Positions 10,134 through 18,892 of a DNA stretch of 64,000 nt are shown here, in pieces. Under the pieces are notes generated by a model. That model was not told the DNA's origin. It worked only from the letters and a program-made list of their open reading frames with translations, and searched no databases. The stretch covers positions 113,501 through 177,500 of the forward strand of contig CAJNDS010002501.1 of the NCBI GenBank assembly GCA_905221605.1, given 5' to 3'. Source of the stretch: Symbiodinium natans. Its lineage: Eukaryota; Sar; Dinophyceae; Suessiales; Symbiodiniaceae. Made by a program: the position numbers and the translations under genes. The first letter of the stretch is position 1. Every line of letters starts with the position of its first letter.

Positions 10134-10871
10134 CTATAACGTCTGTAAATGCTTCAGAGACAGCCTATGTCGAGCTAAATTATCCCTGCTTATATAACAA
10201 CCACATTCACATAACACGCGTTGGGTTTTTCGTGCTCTAATTTTTTCTTGGTTCATTAACCTATATTGTTTGTTTGTTTCCTTGAGTTTTTCTTGGTTCT
10301 GCTCACGCCACAGTTTGTTTTGCTCACTAATGGCTTGTTTATTTTTCTCTTTGTATAGCTTGTCGCTTTCGGCCTTCTCTCGTTTGTGGCTTTCTCTGTA
10401 TGCCTTCTCTTTTTCTTTAAGCTTTTCCGCATTCTGCTGTCTGTATTTCTTGGCATACTCTAGTCTTTGTTCTTGTGTGTCTTTGTAGTATTCCTTTTGC
10501 TTCCTCCCCGCAATTAGTTTATTTACGCATTCAGCGTTCTTAATATGGTATCCTTCTCTTGCTGTCAGTTCTTCCTTGGATATACAGGGGTAGTTTTCAA
10601 TCAGTTCAATTTTACAATTTTGCATTCCGAACTCGTCAAAAATGTCAAAGCAAGATGTCCGTTGGGCATCATTATTAAAATAGCGTTTGTAAGAGTTGCG
10701 GTGCTTGGCCATCCTGTTGGAAAGCGTTTCGGTCGTTGAGCCTATATAACATTTGTTGTATCCCTTGTCTATTAGCTTGTAGATTTTTCCTTTCGTGTAT
10801 TTGCTTTCTTCCATAAATGTTATTGCGAATATCTCTTTAATGGTCTTTTCTTCACCATTTAACACCTTCAT
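10134..10871 (-). CDS. GIY-YIG endonuclease-like protein 1 with C-terminal zinc motif
   Basis: A 245-residue intact protein. The GIY-YIG nuclease core begins GKIYKLID and continues to CYIGSTT, with the expected downstream Arg (RMAKHR) and a Glu in the helix before NAECVN. A long Lys/Glu/Gln-rich linker follows, ending in a zinc-binding motif, C-x-C-G with two His (CECGCYISRDNLARHR). The ATG at 10871 overlaps the integrase stop (ATGA). A second ATG at 10814 puts the domain 8 residues from the N-terminus, like the other two paralogues, and may be the true start. Predicted to cut DNA; such proteins can act in homing, repair or recombination. Paralogues lie at 25236 and 28675. Confidence 0.85.
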   Translation of the reverse strand: MKVLNGEEKTIKEIFAITFMEESKYTKGKIYKLIDKGYNKCYIGSTTETLSNRMAKHRNSYKRYFNNDAQRTSCFDIFDEFGMQNCKIELIENYPCISKEELTAREGYHIKNAECVNKLIAGRKQKEYYKDTQEQRLEYAKKYRQQNAEKLKEKEKAYRESHKREKAESDKLYKEKNKQAISEQNKLWREQNQEKLKETNKQYRLMNQEKIRARKTQRVLCECGCYISRDNLARHRLSLKHLQTL

Positions 10872-11197
10872 ACCTTCAACAGCTCAAAACGAAGATAGGA
10901 ACGACTTGGGATACCTTCAACTCTGTAATAATTTTGACCTAATTTGTTTTCAATGCTTTCTATGGTATAAATATTTTGGCTGTAATTTCCCACTCTTTCT
11001 TTTTCATTTGGTTTTCGCTTCCTAAATATCTTAACCTCGTCTCCTACATTTAGTTCAGGATAAACGCGGTTCTTTTTGCCCTTCATCGTTAAATTTAGTT
11101 TCACTTTGAATTGGTTACTGGGTTTTCGGGCTTCTTTCGGCGTAAATCCCGTGGCCGAGTGCTTCATTTGATTATTATAGGTTAATAATATTTCTAA

Positions 11198-11200
11198 TAT
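11198..11200. repeat. Target-site duplication TAT of the nested transposon, left
   Basis: TAT here and at 13055-13057 flanks the inverted ends of the nested element. Removing the element plus one TAT restores the integrase frame. Confidence 0.8.
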
Positions 11201-11259
11201 ATCAAGGGGGTTTGTAAAAATGACTTTGAACTTTTTTCGACTTTGGGTTTCTGGTTGGG
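11201..11259 (+). repeat. Left TIR of nested transposon
   Basis: Matches the reverse complement of 12996-13054 at nearly every position; mismatches are at about the 9th base and after position 46. Confidence 0.85.
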
Positions 11260-11769
11260 GGGGGGGGGGGGGGTTGAAAAGTTCTGCATCTAGAGGTTGT
11301 GCTCGTGGAGCCTGGGGTCTAGAAGGTTATGAGGCTATGGGTTCAGGGGTTTGGAGATGCTTTTTGATGATGTAGGGCGGGTAGAAGGGCTTCAAAGAAG
11401 GGGGATGCTTGAGGGGCTTCAGGGTGTCGAGTTTGGGACCGGGCTGCCGGGTTAAGGGAGTAGGGAATTGCAGCGGCTGCCGGCTGCCACGCATTGAACC
11501 CTTTCCTTTGCAGGCCCGGTCTGCAGAATCTCCCGGCTAGAACCTTTCCCCTGAATAATTCGAAAGGCATACCCCATCCGCCTTGCCACCCTCTAGCAGC
11601 CTCAACCCGGTGTGGGACTCAAACGTCTTTACAATTGCGGGGCCTGTTGCTTCCAGTGTAGAGCCCGTTTGGGGGGGGGAGGTCACGGCCTGTGGTTTGG
11701 TCCGCCCCTTATACGGTGCATGCTGTTGCATCAGACAAATTTGAGAACACATCCCATTGGAGCTGGCAG

Positions 11770-12790
11770 TCTTTGTGCGGATTTGAATCCTTCCCGTGGG
11801 ACTTGGAGACGGGCATGGCCGGATTTGAATCCGAGCGTGGGCCTTGGAAGGAAGAAAAAGGAAGGACAAGTGAAGAGACTGACTTCCATGTGCAAGGCCA
11901 GTGTTTGGAAACCACCGGGCTTGTACGCTCGGATTTGAATCCGGCTGTACAAACACTGGGCCCCGCCGGGCGAAGGGCCCCTCCCTTGGAAGGAAGAAAA
12001 AGGAAGGACAAGTGAAGAGAATGTGCAAGGCCAGTGTTTGGAAACCACCGGGCTTGCACGCTCGGATTTGAATCCGGCTGTACAAACACTCGGCCCCACC
12101 GGGTGAAGGATCCTCCCCGGGAGGGGCCTTCACCCGGCGGGGCCCAGTGTTTGTACAGCCGGATTCAAATCCGAGCGTACAAGCCCGGTGGTTTCCAAAC
12201 ACTGGCCTTGCACATGGAAGTCAGTCTCTTCACTTGTCCTTCCTTTTTCTTCCTTCCAAGTTTCACGCTCGGATTCAAATCCGACCATGCCCGTTTCCAA
12301 AGCCATGACCGTTTCCAAGTCCCACGGGAAGGGGGAAGGATTCAAATCCGGCCATGCCTTTGTAGAGCCGGATTATAATCCGAGCGCGCAAGCCCGGTGG
12401 TTTCCAAACACTGGCCTTGCACATGGAAGTCAATCTCTTCACTCGTCTTTCCTTTTTCTTCCTTCCAAGTCCCAAGCTCCGATTCAAATCCGGCCATGCC
12501 CGTTTCCCAAGCCATGACAGTTTCCAAGTCCCACGGGAAGGGGGCAGGATTCAAATCCGGCCATGCGTTTGTAGAGCCGGATTATAATCTGAGAGCGCAA
12601 GCCCGGTGGTTTCCAAACACTGGCCTTGCGCATGGAAGTCAGTCTCTTCACTTGTCCTTCCTGTTTTTTCCTTCCAAGTCCCACGCTCGGATTCAAATCC
12701 GGTCATGCCCGTTTCCAAAGCCATGACCGTTTCCAAGTCCCACGGGAAGGGGGAAGGATTCAAATCCGCCATGCCTGTGTCCAAGATTCA
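11770..12790. repeat. Tandem 209-bp repeats and a palindrome inside the nested transposon
   Basis: A 209-bp unit (start AAGCCCGGTGGTTTCCAAAC) begins at 12181, 12390 and 12599. Inverted copies of the same sequence lie at about 11850-11960 and 11990-12090, so the region is a large palindrome centred near 12110-12120 (CCTCCCCGGGAGG). GGATTCAAATCC or its complement recurs many times. These repeats explain all frames seen on both strands here. Confidence 0.85.
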
Positions 12791-12995
12791 AACCCGGGCT
12801 TTCCCGTTTCCAAGTCCGACGGGAAGCTTTAAATCCGAACATTCCCACGCCGTGTTTTTCCAAAGATGTCCTTCCCGACTGAATGAAGAAAGGGTTGAAC
12901 TGCATATAGCAGCACCCACTCCTACGGAAACCTCCATACAGGCGCCCCTGCAGAACCATGAATGACCATCAGTGGTTTTGCCTTTGCTATTTCTC

Positions 12996-13054
12996 CCCAC
13001 ACAGAAAGCCAAAGTCGAAAAAAGTTCAAAGTCATTTTTACAAACACCCTTGAT
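12996..13054 (-). repeat. Right TIR of nested transposon
   Basis: Inverted partner of 11201-11259; ends CCCTTGAT and is followed by the TAT target duplication at 13055-13057. Confidence 0.85.
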
Positions 13055-13692
13055 TATGTAGTCTGGCCATTGGATGTTTTGTTTTCCTTTCTTTTCATCC
13101 GCTTCAACCCTCTTATACAACATATCTTTAAAAGTTCTGATGGCTCTTTCGCTAAAATTTGGGTGCGCCCTCGTTCTATGATGTTCTATGTTCTCATCCT
13201 TCAAATACTTTTGTATTGCCTCCTTGTTCAATGCGCCTTCATCGTCCGTATAAATTATGCGAGGTTTCTTACCCATCTTATTTAAACATTCAATCATTCC
13301 ACTCGCTACATCTCCTTCTTGTTTGCCTTTTATCGGCACTACATACATGAACTTATCAAAAACATCAATCATTAAAACACCTACCCTAAACTTTTGTTCA
13401 TCCAAATCGTTTATAAAAAAACAAATCCATCTGATACTCGTAGGCAGAATGAGGGGCGATAAAACTGTTTTGGCCTACCGGCTTTCTTTTTTGTTCAACA
13501 TTCTTTCTAAAAAACTCGTTAATATCGCCCATTGTTATAGTTTTGTCCTTCTCCCGTGCTTCCGCTAGTGTTCTGGATTTACTGCCAAACCCCGCTCTAT
13601 CAAAATATACATCATTAATAATTTTCTGCTTCTCGCTCATATAAATAAGTAACAAAAAATAATGATTTAATATAATTAATTAAATCATCATT

Positions 13693-14007
13693 TTATACAG
13701 CATTGGGCATAATCACTTTGTATTCGTTCATATCGTATTTTGGAGCTCCGCGCTTCTTCCCGCTAGGTTTCTTATCCATAATGATTTTGTTAATTTGCGT
13801 GGGAGTCAAATCTTCTTCACTTAAGCTATTCTCCGCTATGTATTCCTTAAGCTTCTTCTTCTGGTTGTGCCTTAAACTTGCCTCGCGCTTCTTCAGCATA
13901 AATTGCTCGTCTTCTTTCCTCTTGTTATAATAAAGCCGTTGATACAAAGCCAGTTGTTGCTTAATCTCGTCCATTGTCATATCCTCGGGACTTTTAAAAT
14001 GTGTCAT
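13693..14007 (-). CDS. Small basic hypothetical protein
   Basis: A 104-residue intact protein, ATG at 14007. It is highly charged, with a helical N-terminal half (MTMDEIKQQLALYQRLYYNK) and a Lys/Arg-rich middle, and it ends near GKKRGAPKYDMNEY. No family recognised; the composition suggests a nucleic-acid-binding or scaffold role, which is inference. It lies between the integrase (same strand) and the divergent replication gene (start 14124). The 12-mer TTTAAAGAAATA sits 24 nt upstream of its start and is repeated before the gene at 29268. Confidence 0.6.
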   Translation of the reverse strand: MTHFKSPEDMTMDEIKQQLALYQRLYYNKRKEDEQFMLKKREASLRHNQKKKLKEYIAENSLSEEDLTPTQINKIIMDKKPSGKKRGAPKYDMNEYKVIMPNAV

Positions 14008-14030
14008 ATTACTATACTATATATTTATAC

Positions 14031-14042
14031 TATTTCTTTAAA
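14031..14042 (-). promoter_or_regulatory. Candidate viral promoter element TTTAAAGAAATA
   Basis: On the minus strand this AT-rich 12-mer lies 24 nt before the start codon at 14007. The identical 12-mer lies 26 nt before the start at 29268. Two exact matches at the same spacing suggest a promoter, but AT-rich DNA gives chance matches easily. Confidence 0.35.
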
Positions 14043-14123
14043 TAAGTTTCTAAACATAACACGAAAATCTTTAGAAAAAGTATTTAAAAAGAAAATTTAA
14101 TTTATATTGTAATTATATTGTAT

Positions 14124-16454
14124 ATGAGCAAAAATATTAAGCGTAACACGAGAGCACTACAAACAACCTACGACAACTACAAAAATCGCCTCACACAAGG
14201 CACCAGAGAAAAAATACAAAATCTAATTAACTTTTATGAAGACCGTAAAATAGCCCAATTCACCACCGCGGACAATCTAATCAGACAGTTTATAACCGCA
14301 AAAACCGACAAACAAAAAACGAAAGCAAACACAGCATACGACAAAATCCACGACAAACACCACGACAAAGAACCACTCGGGCAACGAATGCGGGAAGCAA
14401 AGAAGGAAAACAAAAGACGAAATAGCACCAGCATCTACTCTATAGATGTAATGTTTTATAAATTAATGTTAGAAAAAGACAACGCTATTAAAACCGCCTT
14501 CAAAGACCACAAAGGCCGACCTTTAATTTATTTTTGGAAAGAACCTAAAAGCGCAAATGTAACATCCACCAGATACATAGAGGACTTGGTGGGGAAACGA
14601 ATTTTTAGATATGATAAGGAAACTAAAAACACATTTACAAAGTTAATGGATACACTCAACACAGACGCAGTTTTAGAAGATGACCTATATCATACATCGC
14701 AATATATGGAATGTATTCAAATTAAAAGCCTTGAAAAAGTAGATGGTGATACAGACTTTAAGCCGGAACAGGAGAAACTAACAAATACCGCCAATTTAAG
14801 TATGTATAACATCTACATTCAAACGCCTTTAGACCCCGAGTTTGAAACCTTTAAAGAAGCGATAAATGTAAAGCATTACAAAGAAAACGAGTGCTGGTTT
14901 AACACTATAACCGATTGGTATAAGGATACGCTAATGGGCGAAAAAAGACGAGAGAAGAACAGATTAACAAAAGAAAGTATGTTAAAACTGATGAATAAAA
15001 CCGAAGAGGATTTTAAAACGAACGGGGCATCAATACAAGATATGGTGCCGGTGTTTGAACACTACGGCATTCAAGTAAGGATATTTAACTCATTCATAAA
15101 GCCGATATTCAAATACTCACCAACTAAATACAACCACCATATACCAACATTATACGCCCTAGTTAAAAATAATCATATCTACACAGCAAACGACAACCTA
15201 CAAATGTTAAGGCAGATGGTGGCAATCCGCGAGAATCAAGATGTATCAGTTAAGGCTTCCCCAGATTACCACATAAACGAAAATGACGAACCCACTGAAT
15301 GTAAAATGATACAGTCATTAGATGACCTTAAGAAATTCAGAGAAAAAGACGATTATACGCTAATATATGATGGTAATGATTTAACCCATTTGTTTTACGA
15401 AAGCAAGATGGCAGGGTATGAACCGCAAATCCAGTTTAGTGGGTGTATCGTTTCCGATTTGTATTTCAAATTCTACATTAAAAAGAAGAGCATAAGATAC
15501 AGGATTAAAACACAAAATCTAGTGACGAGCTCAGTTGATGGAACTATAACAGTAAGGACGGAACAGATTTATAACAACATGTCTAAAGCAATGTATGAAT
15601 TCAATAAGGCATTATTTAATCCCTTACATAAATCCTATTACAACGAAACCGATATACAAATTCTTAAGGAGTGCCGAACAATCCCGCCAGTGGGAGAAAT
15701 GAATAAATCCTACAAGGTGTTTAACCAAAGAACCGAGAAATACGACAAATACGGGTTTATGCCTGAAACCACCACCGAAATAGATGTAAGAAAAGCTTAC
15801 ACCCACGCCTTCAACCAAATTACCGAGATTCCCGTCTTTAAGCAGTTTGATATATGGAAGCATTTCAATTACAAAACCCACGATTACAGTAAGTTTCACG
15901 AACTGACTTTGTTTTTAGTTAAACCTAAAGAACAAGCGCTATTTTTTAATAAGACACATTGTTTAGTCTATGGTAAGTTTCTAAAGCACTACGCCGACAA
16001 ATGCGAAATCTTACATTACAAAGAACCTTCTAGAGTGTATAAGGTGAATTACACAAAGCTTATTAAACAGTTATGGGCAACCGAAATATCAGACCACTTC
16101 CCAGAAGATGCTAAAATCAAGAAGCTTATAGCAAATGTAAATTTTGGATTGCTAGAGAAGGGAACGAACAAATCTTCAAAAAGCTTTGCCTTTGACGGTT
16201 TAAGGGAAGCATTGTATTATCAACAAGAAGTGGGCGGAAAAATTAATAAAATCACCGGATACGACGAAGACGACAAGGAATTGGACAGAAAATATTACTG
16301 CTTAACAGTGACCGATAGAGTGGCATTAAGAAACGGATATACTTACATAAAGGAGTTACTTCTACAAATCCATAACCATAAAATACAAGAGGATTATACA
16401 AATTTAATTAAAATGGAGTTGATGTATGGAGTGTTAAAACAGATGCCTTTGTAA
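14124..16454 (+). CDS. polB: Family B DNA polymerase (protein-primed type) with OTU-like domain; N-terminal part of a broken fusion gene
   Basis: Residues 1-200 are basic and unrecognised. Residues about 245-360 look like an OTU-type cysteine protease: candidate Cys257 (NECWFNTI) and His351 (NNHIYTAND). The polymerase palm follows: motif A with Asp554 (TEIDVRKAYTHAF) and motif B near residue 670 (IANVNFGLLEKG). The frame stops at 16454. Motif C (KTD) appears at 16436-16444 but one frame over (-1), in the frame of the helicase that follows. The break is at GTGT (16431-16434), consistent with a 2-bp duplication, so the gene was probably one protein with the helicase. I take the ATG at 14124; a TTG lies six bases before it. 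Such enzymes replicate linear viral genomes with covalently bound terminal proteins. A clear 3'-5' exonuclease motif was not identified. Confidence 0.85.
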   Translation: MSKNIKRNTRALQTTYDNYKNRLTQGTREKIQNLINFYEDRKIAQFTTADNLIRQFITAKTDKQKTKANTAYDKIHDKHHDKEPLGQRMREAKKENKRRNSTSIYSIDVMFYKLMLEKDNAIKTAFKDHKGRPLIYFWKEPKSANVTSTRYIEDLVGKRIFRYDKETKNTFTKLMDTLNTDAVLEDDLYHTSQYMECIQIKSLEKVDGDTDFKPEQEKLTNTANLSMYNIYIQTPLDPEFETFKEAINVKHYKENECWFNTITDWYKDTLMGEKRREKNRLTKESMLKLMNKTEEDFKTNGASIQDMVPVFEHYGIQVRIFNSFIKPIFKYSPTKYNHHIPTLYALVKNNHIYTANDNLQMLRQMVAIRENQDVSVKASPDYHINENDEPTECKMIQSLDDLKKFREKDDYTLIYDGNDLTHLFYESKMAGYEPQIQFSGCIVSDLYFKFYIKKKSIRYRIKTQNLVTSSVDGTITVRTEQIYNNMSKAMYEFNKALFNPLHKSYYNETDIQILKECRTIPPVGEMNKSYKVFNQRTEKYDKYGFMPETTTEIDVRKAYTHAFNQITEIPVFKQFDIWKHFNYKTHDYSKFHELTLFLVKPKEQALFFNKTHCLVYGKFLKHYADKCEILHYKEPSRVYKVNYTKLIKQLWATEISDHFPEDAKIKKLIANVNFGLLEKGTNKSSKSFAFDGLREALYYQQEVGGKINKITGYDEDDKELDRKYYCLTVTDRVALRNGYTYIKELLLQIHNHKIQEDYTNLIKMELMYGVLKQMPL
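16431..16444 (+). other. Frameshift at polymerase motif C
   Basis: The bases read GTGTTAAAACAGAT. In the polymerase frame they give V-L-K-Q and a stop follows ten bases later. In the -1 frame they give V-K-T-D, the polymerase motif C, and that frame stays open to 17971. Dropping one GT restores a canonical motif. A programmed -1 shift on GTTAAAAC is an alternative, but it would insert an extra Leu. Confidence 0.85.
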
Positions 16455-16567
16455 TTAGGCACGAGCACTTAAGCAAGGCGAAGAAAGCAATAACATTTAA
16501 CGGTAACATCGGAGGATGGAGACACGAAAAAGGTAAGTCAATAATCCCACCAACAGAGCAACGCAAA

Positions 16568-17971
16568 ATGAAAGAAAACATATTAACAACTATACCAGAA
16601 TATACCAACGAAACACTAGAAATTAAAGACGAGTGGGACACCGAAAGCATAGCAAAACAAATAACTCAAAAGAGCCCGCTTATTATAAGAAGTAAATACG
16701 CAGGGGGTGGGAAGTCGCACATCGCCAAGCATTTTAGCAAGCTAGGTTATAAAACATTGTTTGTAGTCCCGCAGAACAGCTTATCGCAAAATATAGACGA
16801 TGAAGCAATCACTACAAATAAATTCTTTGCTATTCCTGTTGGCGACGGGGAGAAACTACCAGAGTTTGACCATAGTAAATTTAACTGTATAGTGTTTGAC
16901 GAGATTTATATGAATAGTTTATATATCTTAAATAGGATTAGAGAGTTCGTTAAAAGCAATCCTGATAAAATCATTATAGGCGCCGGAGATGTTAAGCAAC
17001 TGCCACCGATTGAAGACCTAACTAATACCAGAAAGCCCGATGAATACGCCGACGACTGTATCAACCAAATATTTAAATACACTATGATGCTTAAGGTTTG
17101 TAAGAGACTAGGGGCTAAAGATGACCCAAAAGCAAATGAGAACCGCAACACCTTAAACCGTATGTATGACGACATGTGGATAAACCGCATTCCTATAACC
17201 GAATTTGTAAGGAAATATTTTAAAACGACTGCCGACCTAATGGCGTCCGAGAAGAACATAGCATATACCAACATAAGATGTAAATATGTATCCAACTACA
17301 TAAGAAGCAACCTAGGTAAAACTGATAAATACGAAGTAGGGGAAACGCTTATATGTAGGAAATATAAGAAGGTTGGAAACACTAAGTTTAATGTTAATTA
17401 TCGGTTTAAAATAGTTAATATATCAGGCAATGTAGTTACTTTAGAGAACATAAAATCAAAAGATAGATACACCACCGACATTTACACTTTAGATAATAAT
17501 TTTAGATACGACTACTGCGCCACTTGTCATTCTGCGCAGGGGGCATCAAGCAAAGGCAAAATAACAATCCACGAATGGGAGAAGTTATATTTGGTAAGCC
17601 GTGAATGGATATGGTGCGCCTTAACGAGAAGCACTGATTTTAATGATGTTTTGTTTTACGAAGGCGCTACTAACAATGGAGAGCTAAACGAAGAAAATTT
17701 ACACCGATATTTAACAAATAAAATTAAAAACTATAAGCTACAAGATGAGGCGAAGAATAGAACAATAGATGAGACTAAATATGTTGATACCGAATGGTTT
17801 ATGAAGAGGTTAAACGGAAACTGCCAGAACTGTGGTTGTCGCTTTGAGTTTGATATAAGTAACGGATACTTAACTAATAATATAACTGCTCAGAGACTAA
17901 ACAATGAAGTCCCGCATTATAAAGAGAACTGCGAGGCTTGGTGTAAGTTATGTAATTGCTCGGCGAAATAA
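16568..17971 (+). CDS. SF1 helicase with C-terminal HNH-like zinc motif; C-terminal part of the polymerase fusion gene
   Basis: The first ATG is at 16568, but the frame is open from 16433 and carries polymerase motif C, so this is the C-terminal part of the replication protein. Counting from 16568: Walker A at about 44-50 (YAGGGKS), Walker B with DEIY, motif III (GAGDVKQLPP), then motifs V-VI (CHSAQGASSKG and WIWCALTRST) of the UvrD/Pif1-like superfamily 1 fold. The last 60 residues are a Cys-rich HNH-like treble-clef motif (CQNCG, then ITAQRLNNEVPHYKENCEAW, then CKLCN) similar to those at the ends of large DNA virus proteins. Predicted role: unwinding DNA for the linked polymerase. An HNH nuclease activity is possible, but the motif may only bind zinc. 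Confidence 0.85.
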   Translation: MKENILTTIPEYTNETLEIKDEWDTESIAKQITQKSPLIIRSKYAGGGKSHIAKHFSKLGYKTLFVVPQNSLSQNIDDEAITTNKFFAIPVGDGEKLPEFDHSKFNCIVFDEIYMNSLYILNRIREFVKSNPDKIIIGAGDVKQLPPIEDLTNTRKPDEYADDCINQIFKYTMMLKVCKRLGAKDDPKANENRNTLNRMYDDMWINRIPITEFVRKYFKTTADLMASEKNIAYTNIRCKYVSNYIRSNLGKTDKYEVGETLICRKYKKVGNTKFNVNYRFKIVNISGNVVTLENIKSKDRYTTDIYTLDNNFRYDYCATCHSAQGASSKGKITIHEWEKLYLVSREWIWCALTRSTDFNDVLFYEGATNNGELNEENLHRYLTNKIKNYKLQDEAKNRTIDETKYVDTEWFMKRLNGNCQNCGCRFEFDISNGYLTNNITAQRLNNEVPHYKENCEAWCKLCNCSAK

Positions 17972-18004
17972 TTACTAAAAAAAGTTTTTAATAATTATTT
18001 CTTT

Positions 18005-18871
18005 TTATTTATTAAAACCATAATCTATTGTTGATGCTACACTTGTTGAACTACTTAAAACTGTTGATGGTCGCGCGCTGTTGCTACTTCTTCTTGAACT
18101 ATGGACGCTGTGAGGTGGCGAACTTCTTACACTTTGAGGTCTTGAACTTTGAACGCTTTGCGGTGGAGTTACGACGAACTTACGTTCGTCATTAGACCCG
18201 CTGGGTGTAACTGTTTGATGAACTGGTAGCGCTGGATTACTTGAACGCCTTGACGATGAAGATGAACTACTGGATTGCGGAGGCGTTGGATTATTCTTAT
18301 TACTTGCTTGCGCTTCTTCATTTTCTTCCTCTTCTTCATCTTCATTAGCACCACCACCAAAACTAAAAAACTCTCTTAATCTTCTTAAGTCGTCGCGTAG
18401 TCCGCGAGGCTCGTTCCTCGCGTCCATAATTTGACTTCTTTGTTGTGGTTGTGATGACTGACTTGAACTACTACGACTGACATTATTAGGTAGCCCGCTA
18501 GGCATTGAACTAGGTTCTGACGGTTCGCGAATGCCTCGCGAGTTCTGCGAAGCGTCCGATGGCGATGAGATACTGTTCTGTTTCAGCATAAACCTAAATG
18601 TTTGTGTCATTTTGTTTCTTCTATCCTTTAACAAACTTTCATAATCTTTAATTTCACTATCAAATATCCACCCTATACCTTCAAAATCTGGATAATCTGC
18701 TAAAACTCCCTTTTCTGCTGTTGTTATGCCACTTTCTCGTATATCTTCAACGTCATAACCTGTAGTGTCTAAAAATGGGTTATACATACCTTTAATATAA
18801 ACATCATCATCGGATGCTCTCCTTTTCCTTTTTGGTAGTTTATCTTTATATAAATTTAGTTGTTTATACAT
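18005..18871 (-). CDS. Serine-rich hypothetical protein
   Basis: A 288-residue intact protein, ATG at 18871. The N-terminal 90 residues look folded (FLDTTGYDVEDIRESGI, DFEGIGWIFDSEIKDYESLL). The rest is low complexity: Ser/Gln/Pro-rich tracts, an acidic run (EDEEEEENEEAQ) and repeated PQSV/RSS motifs. No family recognised. It is the last of five minus-strand genes (penton to here), so it may be a virion or late protein; this is inference from position. Confidence 0.6.
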   Translation of the reverse strand: MYKQLNLYKDKLPKRKRRASDDDVYIKGMYNPFLDTTGYDVEDIRESGITTAEKGVLADYPDFEGIGWIFDSEIKDYESLLKDRRNKMTQTFRFMLKQNSISSPSDASQNSRGIREPSEPSSMPSGLPNNVSRSSSSQSSQPQQRSQIMDARNEPRGLRDDLRRLREFFSFGGGANEDEEEEENEEAQASNKNNPTPPQSSSSSSSSRRSSNPALPVHQTVTPSGSNDERKFVVTPPQSVQSSRPQSVRSSPPHSVHSSRRSSNSARPSTVLSSSTSVASTIDYGFNK

Positions 18872-18892
18872 ATATTATAAGATAAGAAAAAT

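Larger units (their letters stand above)
11201..13054. mobile_element. Nested 1,854-bp non-autonomous TIR transposon
   Basis: The ends are inverted copies of about 54-59 bp (11201-11259 and 12996-13054), starting ATCAAGGG, then GTTTGTAAAAATGACTTTG. The target duplication is TAT. The interior is GC-richer than the virus and resembles host DNA: a 17-G run at 11257-11273, then a family of inverted and tandem repeats (11770-12790). No transposase or other recognisable domain is encoded, and the many overlapping frames are translations of the repeats. It must be younger than the viral insertion, because it sits in the viral integrase gene, and was presumably mobilised by a host-encoded transposase. 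Confidence 0.9.
10868..13640 (-). pseudogene. RVE (retroviral-type) integrase, frameshifted and split by a transposon
   Basis: The minus-strand gene survives in three pieces. Piece 1 (13640 to about 13415; ATG at 13640) ends with the first catalytic Asp in YQMDLFF. Piece 2 (about 13414-13058) holds the second Asp (YTDDEG) and the catalytic Glu about 31 residues on (NFSERAIRTF). Piece 3 (11197-10868) holds the typical YNNQ/HSATGFTPKEA segment and a C-terminal SH3/chromo-like part (LNVGDEVKIFRK). Pieces 1 and 2 are out of frame at a run of seven A (13415-13421). Pieces 2 and 3 are separated by a nested transposon; taking it out with one copy of its 3-bp target duplication joins them in frame. 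Integrases of this family insert the viral DNA into the host genome. This copy cannot make a full enzyme. Confidence 0.9.

Noticed and set aside
12240..12790. Repeated GGATTCAAATCC, resembling the B box of tRNA genes or SINEs
   Set aside because: It has one base more than the B-box consensus, no A box or cloverleaf is present, and it occurs in both orientations as part of the satellite unit.
11537..12965. Many overlapping frames of 70-220 codons
   Set aside because: They are translations of the 209-bp repeats and palindrome of the nested transposon; no frame has a domain.
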